DNA of 64,000 nt from Aurifilum marmelostoma. Lineage: Eukaryota; Ascomycota; Sordariomycetes; Diaporthales; Cryphonectriaceae. The position numbers and the translations under genes were made by a program. The notes under the pieces were generated by a model, which saw nothing but the letters and a program-made list of their open reading frames with translations, did no database searches and was not told the origin of the DNA. Location of the stretch: NCBI GenBank assembly GCA_027559495.1, contig JAMXSV010000008.1, forward strand, positions 1,178,001 through 1,242,000. Direction: 5' to 3'. Below, one piece after another: positions 57,651 to 64,000 of this stretch (its first letter is position 1; every line of letters begins with the position of its first letter).

Positions 57651-58431
57651 GGTGGCTGGTGGTTCTGTGGCAGATGCAACAACTTGGCGAGCGTCGCTTG
57701 ATGATGGGAGTTTCTCGGCGGGCAGCAGCTCTGAAAGTTTGACAAATGCAGCAGCTATCAGAGGTTGGACTCCTCCGGATCTCGGGGGATGATGTAAGTA
57801 GGGGCAGGACAAGCGTGGCAACACATGACAGTCAGCGCCCCACCCCTGGTAGCTACACGTGCTGAAGCACTACATAGTGCTGTACTCACAGCAACTAAGT
57901 TCAACAGCCCCTGTAAGGCCAGCAGCCCACAGGGTGCTGCTGTGGTGGTACCAGTAGTAGGCACCTATAGCGGCCCTTATCAGGCCCTCAGCCTCTGTCT
58001 TCACACTCCTACTGCAGGTACTTAACTACTGCATGCTTATGTCCTCACCTTCAGATTGAATCTTATATCAAAACAAGACACCCAAAGACTGTCCAGCAGA
58101 ATGCCTCCATTACACAGAAAATATTTATAGAATGATGTGGTCAAGTCATCTTTCCTTCCCTCCGAGGGCCTATGCTTAGCTTAATCGAGAGCTGGTATCA
58201 TCGCCATTTTGTCAGCAGGTCCCAGGGCTGGTCTGGATTTGCCCATGTCTTTCTTTATTAAGCTTCCACTCCAGCAAATGACTCTGACTTGAGAACATAT
58301 TTATATACCCTCCAAATCAACCATAACAACATAATCAACCCAGACAAATACCACTAATTCTATGACAATTTGAGGGTCCCATCTCAATATATAGGAAGGC
58401 TGGGAGGCAACCTCCAATTCACACTCTAAAA
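57651..58431. other. Divergent promoter region, GRX5 / PPC decarboxylase
   Basis: About 780 bases between opposite start codons, A/T-richer toward the decarboxylase gene. No coding sequence. A short stretch near 57830-57960 contains several TAC/GTAC motifs of unknown meaning. Confidence 0.45.
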
Positions 58432-59324
58432 ATGGCCACCTCTGGCTCCTCCTCCTCAGGCCATCCGCCCACCAATGCCCTCCAAGAACTCGCCGCCTCC
58501 CACCAAGACGGCAAGGTCCACCTCCTCCTCGCCGCCTCCGGCTCCGTAGCCACCATCAAGATCCCCAACATCATCCAAGCCCTCCTAAGCACCCACTCCG
58601 CTGCCCGCCTCTCCATCCGCCTCATTCTCACCACCTCCGCCCGCAACTTCCTCGCAGGCCAGTCTCCCGAGCAGCCCGCCCTCTCCTCCCTGCTCGCCAT
58701 CCCGGGCCTGGACGCCATCTACACCGACCAGGACGAGTGGGGCCGCGGCGACACCATCGGCCCGGAGGGCGTCTGGACCCGCGGCTCCGGCGTGCTGCAC
58801 ATCGAGCTGCGCCGCTGGGCACACCTGCTCGCTGTCGTGCCCCTGTCCGCCAACACGCTGGCAAAGCTGGTCGGCGGGCTGTGCGACAACCTGCTCACGA
58901 GCGTGGTCAGGGCCTGGGATGCTGACGGGCGCATCGATGGGCGCCGCAAGAGGATTCTCGTGGCGCCTGCTATGAATGTGAGTCTTTTGCTCGTCCTTTG
59001 GTCTTCTCTTTCTCTTTCTCTCCTTCTTTCTGTCTTCCTTGATGGATTGAAACGAAGCAAAAGTGTAATAACAATCTCGAGCAGACGGCCATGTGGCTTC
59101 ATCCCATTACGTCCAAACAGATCCGCGTGCTCAGCGAGGACTGGGGCGTCAAGAAGGCCGAGGACGGGACCATCGAGTCCGGCTGGTTCGAGGTGCTCAG
59201 ACCGCAGGAGAAGTCGCTCGCCTGTGGCGATGTCGGGGACGGTGCGATGAAGGAATGGACAGAGGTGGTCAGCATTATCGAGGCAAGGTTGGGACTGGTC
59301 TCTGCCGGCGAGAGCCCACGGTGA
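58432..59324 (+). CDS. Phosphopantothenoylcysteine decarboxylase (HAL3/Cab3-like)
   Basis: An FMN enzyme that decarboxylates 4'-phosphopantothenoylcysteine in coenzyme A synthesis. Exons 58432-58977 and 59085-59324 encode 261 residues. All catalytic marks are present: the flavoprotein ASGSVATIK N terminus; HIELRRWAH with the active His; VVPLSANTLAKLVGGLCDNLL; the PxMNxxMW motif rebuilt across the intron (PAMN/TAMW); and SLACGDVGDGAM with the C-terminal flap Cys that protonates the enethiol intermediate. Unlike yeast Hal3/Vhs3 it has no long acidic tail, so it resembles the compact plant/animal form and may work as a homotrimer rather than a heterotrimer. A second in-frame reading through the intron (VSLLLVLWSS...) has no family similarity. 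Confidence 0.95.
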
Positions 59325-60215
59325 CAGCAGCAACAGCAGCAACACGCCTCCCCACGTCCCCTCTACGCATGGATGAGCTGGCTTGGGTTCAATGGAAAAC
59401 ACAGACGATCACGCCACGTCACATCACACCCTCAAGTTGCAGGCGCAAATTATGAGTAAAGTCTCCATTGGTTCCATACACTGCACATCATCCCTTTGGT
59501 TCCATCTGACCCTGGTGGCTATCTTTCTTCCGTCATGAATTAGTGGTCCGTTCCTCGAGAGACTCATGCCTCCCTCTCTGTTCACTTTCATGCTTGCCGC
59601 CTGTTCTCCTTTGCGATGCCCAAGAAATTCGGGATGCTCGTCCACAGAACCCATAACGCCCTCAGCTAGAGAAGATGGTTCAAAGGAATAGTAAAGACCA
59701 TCCGCCCATTCCTTGGTTTTTGTTGCCCCCCGCCACCCCAAATGCAAGTCCTTTCTCCCATTCACCATGTATTTCCTCACCATCCGTTCCCAATGCGGTG
59801 CAAAAATAAGAAAAGACCAGAAGACGTTGGACCCAGGACAAAGCGTCCCCTTCCGGCCGCGAAAATAATTTGTAATATACAAACGAATTCTGAGATGCAA
59901 TCCGAGGCAAACCCGTCATGACTTCCTTCAAGATGACTCGACTGCATTCATCATGCGTTGGGTATCCGCAAAAAGCGACAATCCATGCGCGACGGACCGC
60001 CACGAGACCCAGTCTAGAGGCTCAATGACGATGACTGCTCCACCAACAAGGCGCCTCCTCCCCCAGCACGTGACATCGAGAATCGCGCCTGTGATTTGGC
60101 CCGCCATAGTTCCTCACGCAAGAACAGCCCCCCATGAGCCCCCAAGCCACGTCGAGCCATGCCTGTACTTTCCCATCGAGACCAATCCCTCCTGCTGTCC
60201 ACGTGCACGTACTGC
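59325..60215. other. Convergent 3' spacer
   Basis: 3' regions of the decarboxylase gene and the PNUTS-like gene. No credible coding sequence; open frames on the minus strand have no protein-like composition. Confidence 0.5.
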
Positions 60216-60715
60216 CTAGTCGTGCCGAAAGGTGCACTGATCGCCCTTTTGGCACATGCCCTTGGCCCAGAACACGCACGGCTTTGTACCAATCTTGTCA
60301 CGATTGATACCGCGCTGGTGAGGGTTGCCGTTGTCACGGTTGTTCTTACCACCACGGTTCTGTGCGCGGCGGGAAGGGTGCAGGCCCTCGAGCTCGAGGG
60401 CCCGGTCGGCGTCCCGGTCGCGATCACGAGCCCGATCGTGGCTGTCATCGTGTCGCTGACTGCTGGTGCTAGCAGGTTGTTGGTGAGCTTGCTGCTGCTG
60501 ACCTTGACCTGTAGTTTGGCCGCCAGCCAGTGACAGGATGTAGGCCAGGTAGTTGGGATCATTAGGGTTGGGGATCTGGGACTGGACTGGCTGCGGCTGT
60601 GGTTGCGACTGCGGCTGATAGGCCTGTGACGGCTGCTGCTGGGCGTTCGTAGTGGCACCCAGAGTCGCGAGCAGTGCCTGGATCTGAGGGTCGGCGGCGG
60701 TCTGTGCAGGAGCTG

Positions 60716-60759
<44 letters not shown>

Positions 60760-63700
60760 GCGTAATAAGAAGCCCAAGCAGCATTGGGATCGGTCGCGGT
60801 CTGAGGCTGAGCCTGCTGGTGTTGCTGCTGCTGGAGTTGGGCGTAGTAAGCCGCCCAAGCAGCCGCATTCTGCTGGTCCGCCGCGGTCTGGGCAGCCTGA
60901 GGTGCAGCAGCCTGATTCTGGGTGAGTGCTGTCTGAGAGGTCGTCTGCATCGCCGTCTGGCGCTGGGCATTCTGCTCAGCGCGTTGCTTATCCTTGTTAT
61001 AGCCGTACCACCACTCCGCGACTCTCTCTTTATCGTGCTTCATCCACTCGGGAGGCTCGGTAGGAATGGCCGGTCGGCCCTTCAGCTGCTCGGCGACATC
61101 CTCGCACATATCGATCGCGCGCTGGACGGCGGGATCGCCATAGTCGTAGCGGCGGTGTGTCTTGGGGTTGGCGGGGTCGACAGGATCAGGGTCCTTCCAG
61201 TTCTTGACGCGGTCTGAAGTGAGGAGGGCGTAGACCTGCTGGTCGGGGGTCATGTCCTCATACGGGACAGCTTTGGGAGCCTTGTTGTTGTTGTCGGCAG
61301 CCGAGCTCGAGTCTGGAGCCAAGTTCGGGTTGGCGGCGTTCATGTTTGCAATGTCAGAAAGCTTCGCGAGTTGTCCTCTCTGTGCCCTGCGCAACGCGCT
61401 CAGTCGTGCCCAGGATGAGCCTCGAGAAGTCGCTTCTGCCCAGCGGAGATGAATCTCGGCCAGTCTTGGGTCGTCTTGTTCGAGTTCGTGGATGCTGCCT
61501 GGTTGCACATCGGTGTCTCCAGCAGATTGAATGTGGGGCGACTTTGGCGTAGGCGGGATATCAGACGGATCAGTATAGACAGCCATTAGCTCCGTGTTCT
61601 CGCGCTCCGTCATAAGTTTCTGCTGCTGCGTTTCGATGCTGCCTAAGCCACCGCGGTTGACAAAGTTCTTCGCCCGCACTTCCTGAGGAATAACCGTCAA
61701 GTCGACATCTGTGGGCTGGAACCATGGTCGGTATGGCAGCTCGTCGTCTTCCTCATCGTCTTCGTCGGCTTGCACACCACTGCTCAGTGCTTGCTTGAGC
61801 ATCATGCCCTCGGAACGGTCGTCGTGAGCATCGCGAATCATATTGCTTGCCCTTCCCTCGTCCTCCTCGGCATCCTTGTGGAAGATGCGAACCTGTGTCA
61901 GCTCGTCGCCCTCCCGCCAGGTGACTCTGAGATGACGCCGCTGTTCCTTCCGAAGGCGGCGGGCCTTCTCCTCAGGCGTTTCGTCTTTGTCGCTCTTGGC
62001 GTCCTTGTCAGGCGTTGCGCGCCCGCTTGCCTTTGGCTTCGAGTTCGAGATCGAATCCAACAAGGCACCGATACCACCGAGCTTCGAAGCAGACGGCGCT
62101 TCGGCCTTGGTAGGCTCCGTCTTCCTGACTTTGGCTGCCTCGGCCTTCTTGAGCAGGTCCTTCTTGCTATCTGGCTTCGATTCAGACTTGGCACCGTCAG
62201 CCTTTGCTGACAATGGCCTGGCAACAGGCTTTGCGGGTTGTTTCTTGACTCCCAGCATCCCGCTCCCGAAGAGCTTAGACTGCGCAGGGGCAGGGGTCGG
62301 TGCTGGCACAACAACCTTGGCCGGAGCTGCCTTCTGGCCACCCTGGGAGGAGCCTGACTCTGTCGCGACTCTCTTGACAGATTTGTCGTCGCCCTCCTCC
62401 TCTCGGGGACGCTTACCCGCTGACGAGCTCGTTGAGGACGTCGCCGATGCACGTCCTGTCGCTATGCTCACAGCCTTCTTCTTGATTGTCTCGGCGGGTC
62501 CAGTAGCCTTGTTTTCTGAAGAGCCGGACGCTGATGGGGTTTTAACAGATGCACTAGAGTCCGGGGTCGAGATTCGTTCCTGTTGTTCCCCGGCTGCCTT
62601 CAGAGTCTCTTTTCTACTCTCCGCATTGTCCTTGATCCTCTTAACGTACTCTTTGACCTCGTCATCGCCCTTGGTCTCGAACTTCTTGCTGATCTTGGCA
62701 AACTGCAGACTGTTCATGAGGAAATCCCTCTCTATCGTCGTCACTGCCGACATCAGGCGGAGCACATCCTTGGGGACCTTGCCATTGTGGTCGCCAGAGT
62801 TGTTGGCGTGGATCAGACACGACACGAAATCACTGATCAGCTTTTGGTTGCCTCCCAAGTTAGCTACGACCTGGGGATCGCCCCAGTCATTAGCTGCGGC
62901 GACTGCTCGGTCGATGACCTCCAACTTCCGTGTGATCTGGTCCTGCAGGGCCGCGGTGTCCGCTTCCGCTGCATTCTTTTGCTTCTGTTTCAACTTTTGA
63001 AACTCCGCGACGTGTCCTCGCAGGAATTTACCAAAGGCCGCGACGGCCGCGCCAATGTCGGCACTGGTTGGCTGAGGATTGGTCAGATATATTATACCAA
63101 GCGCATCCCACTCAGCTGCGTCACCCTCGTCGGCGGGCCGGGTCTTGCTACGGTGCTGTCCGCGGGTTAGTTGACAGTCAGGCTTCATGGTCTCACTCCG
63201 ACAGTGCCGAGCACTCCGACTTACGGGTCCCTTTTCAGCGGACGCCTTCTTCTTGGCAGCCCTGGCCTCTTGCATCTTGGCGACATACACTTCAGGCAAC
63301 GAGCCCCCTAAAGGAGTTGGGCGATTAGCTCGCATCAGATCACAACGGGTGAATGCCCTAGACTTACCAAGGTGTCGTGTCAATTGTTGCTCGAGCTCAT
63401 TTTGACCAGCAACATCCCCATCTTGGAGCGCTTTTGCCCATCTCCACAGGATCATATTTGCACTAGATCTCATCTTATTGCCAGGGGGTGTTCCATAGGT
63501 CAATGCAGCCTCTGGAACTTCGTCGGGGTCGTAGATCTCGCCAAGTGTGGCTCTGGCACGTTCGTCATCTCCAGCCTGCAGGGGCAACGTCGCACTGAAG
63601 CCGACATACCGGCTACCATAATGAGGTACCGCGTTGTCGTCTCGCCTGATCAAGCGCGGGGGCGCGAGACCAGTGACAGCAGGACGTTGAGCAGGAGCCG

Positions 63701-64000
63701 CAGATGGCGCCGGTTCACTTGTTTTTGGCTGAAGATTAGGCTGGGTCTTCTGTTGAGGGCCTGCGCTAGTACTCGCTTTCTTATTCAATGGCTGGGTCTT
63801 TGCTACGACATCCGGCGTCGCCACATTGCCTGTGGCTGACACTGGGCCTTGTGGTGGCCGCTGATGCTGCAAAGGCACTATTTCCTGAGGCACAAACCGG
63901 CTCTGCGCCTGAGCATTCGAAGGACTCGACGAGTTGTGAAGACCGGGCTGCACATTGATCTGCCGAGAAGCCGAGATTGATATCGATGGGCTACCTCGAG
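60216..64000 (-). CDS. PNUTS/Ppn1-like PP1-regulatory protein (TFIIS-N, PP1-binding motif, CCCH finger), 5' partial
   Basis: The coding frame runs off the window end, so the N terminus is missing. Exons (minus): 64000-63368, 63307-63225, 63155-60216. Seen: a low-complexity start; a helical TFIIS N-terminal-like segment (DFLMNSLQFAKISKKFETK...); a Lys/Ser/Ala-rich linker with GGIGALLDSISNSKP; RRHLRVTWREGDELTQVRIF, whose RVTW fits the RVxF PP1-docking motif at the place expected in PNUTS; a segment DPANPKTHRRYDYGDPAVQRA; polyQ-rich stretches; and a C-terminal CCCH zinc finger (KPCVFWAKGMCQKGDQCTFRHD). This order matches PNUTS and S. pombe Ppn1, which recruit PP1 to RNA polymerase II and the polyadenylation machinery. 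The two introns are 60 and 69 nt, in frame and stop-free. Orthology is inferred from architecture. Confidence 0.8.
60715..60758 (-). repeat. CAG-type repeat encoding polyglutamine in the PNUTS-like protein
   Basis: An almost pure run of CTG on the + strand (CAG sense) with a single variant unit. It encodes about 14 Gln in the disordered C-terminal half, before the CCCH finger. Length polymorphism between strains is likely. Confidence 0.85.

Noticed and set aside
1..64000. CRISPR array, rRNA, intact tRNA, transposon or prophage
   Set aside because: No regularly spaced repeats, no reverse transcriptase or transposase motifs, no rRNA signature and no complete cloverleaf found on reading both strands.
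16939..64000. A secondary-metabolite or defence gene cluster
   Set aside because: The genes are unrelated housekeeping functions; no backbone enzyme, NLR or toxin-like gene was recognised.

Overview
This window comes from a filamentous ascomycete (Pezizomycotina, most likely a Sordariomycete). It carries a group VI (SLN1-type) hybrid histidine kinase, a CFEM/Pth11-like rhodopsin-family receptor and a fungal PNUTS-like protein. Genes have short GT-AG introns (about 50-170 nt), often with CTRAC-type branch points, and coding DNA is GC-rich with strong C/G preference at third positions. Spacers are long and full of microsatellites and G/C homopolymers. No rRNA gene, intact tRNA, transposon or CRISPR array was found.

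Layout. 1-3073: spacer and 5' leader. 3074-6824 (+): SLN1-type osmosensor. 8949-10598 (+): inositol-3-phosphate synthase. 10.6-16.8 kb: gene-free. 16767-18843 (+): LIM-domain protein. 20802-22632 (+): CFEM receptor-like membrane protein. 22.6-26.0 kb: gene-free, with a cluster of tRNA-like relics. 26030-27347 (+): branched-chain aminotransferase. 27.65-30.55 kb: less GC-rich block with unrecognised genes on both strands. 30649-32027 (-): SAM-dependent methyltransferase. 35893-36515 (+): small unknown protein. 37444-37899 (-): 5-hydroxyisourate hydrolase. 38826-39934 (+): GET3. 41106-43221 (-): MPE1-type polyadenylation factor. 43801-44211 (-): possible small membrane protein. 45272-45976 (+): PRELI/UPS lipid-transfer protein. 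46933-48744 (-): serine carboxypeptidase. 49862-51241 (-): mitochondrial release factor. 52122-53818 (+): cytosolic tryptophanyl-tRNA synthetase. 54843-56856 (+): gamma-glutamyltransferase-like protein. 56981-57650 (-): mitochondrial monothiol glutaredoxin. 58432-59324 (+): phosphopantothenoylcysteine decarboxylase. 60216-64000 (-): PNUTS-like protein, cut by the window end.

The right half is mostly compact housekeeping genes with convergent tails (GGT/GRX5, GET3/MPE1, PPCDC/PNUTS) and divergent heads (MRF1/WRS1, GRX5/PPCDC, HIUase/GET3). There is no biosynthetic cluster. Thematic links are loose: two 3'-end-processing factors (MPE1 and PNUTS-like), two translation genes sharing one divergent promoter region, and mitochondrial functions (UPS, MRF1, GRX5).

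The most striking pattern is that three otherwise well-conserved genes (SLN1, BAT, GGT) are broken by five frameshifts. Every one is a single extra base in a G or C run of 5-7, and never a loss. This points to a homopolymer bias in the assembly more than to five separate mutations. The most likely source of new biology is the 27.65-30.55 kb block: one convincing coiled-coil gene, one possible single-pass membrane protein and a broken coding remnant, none of which I recognise.
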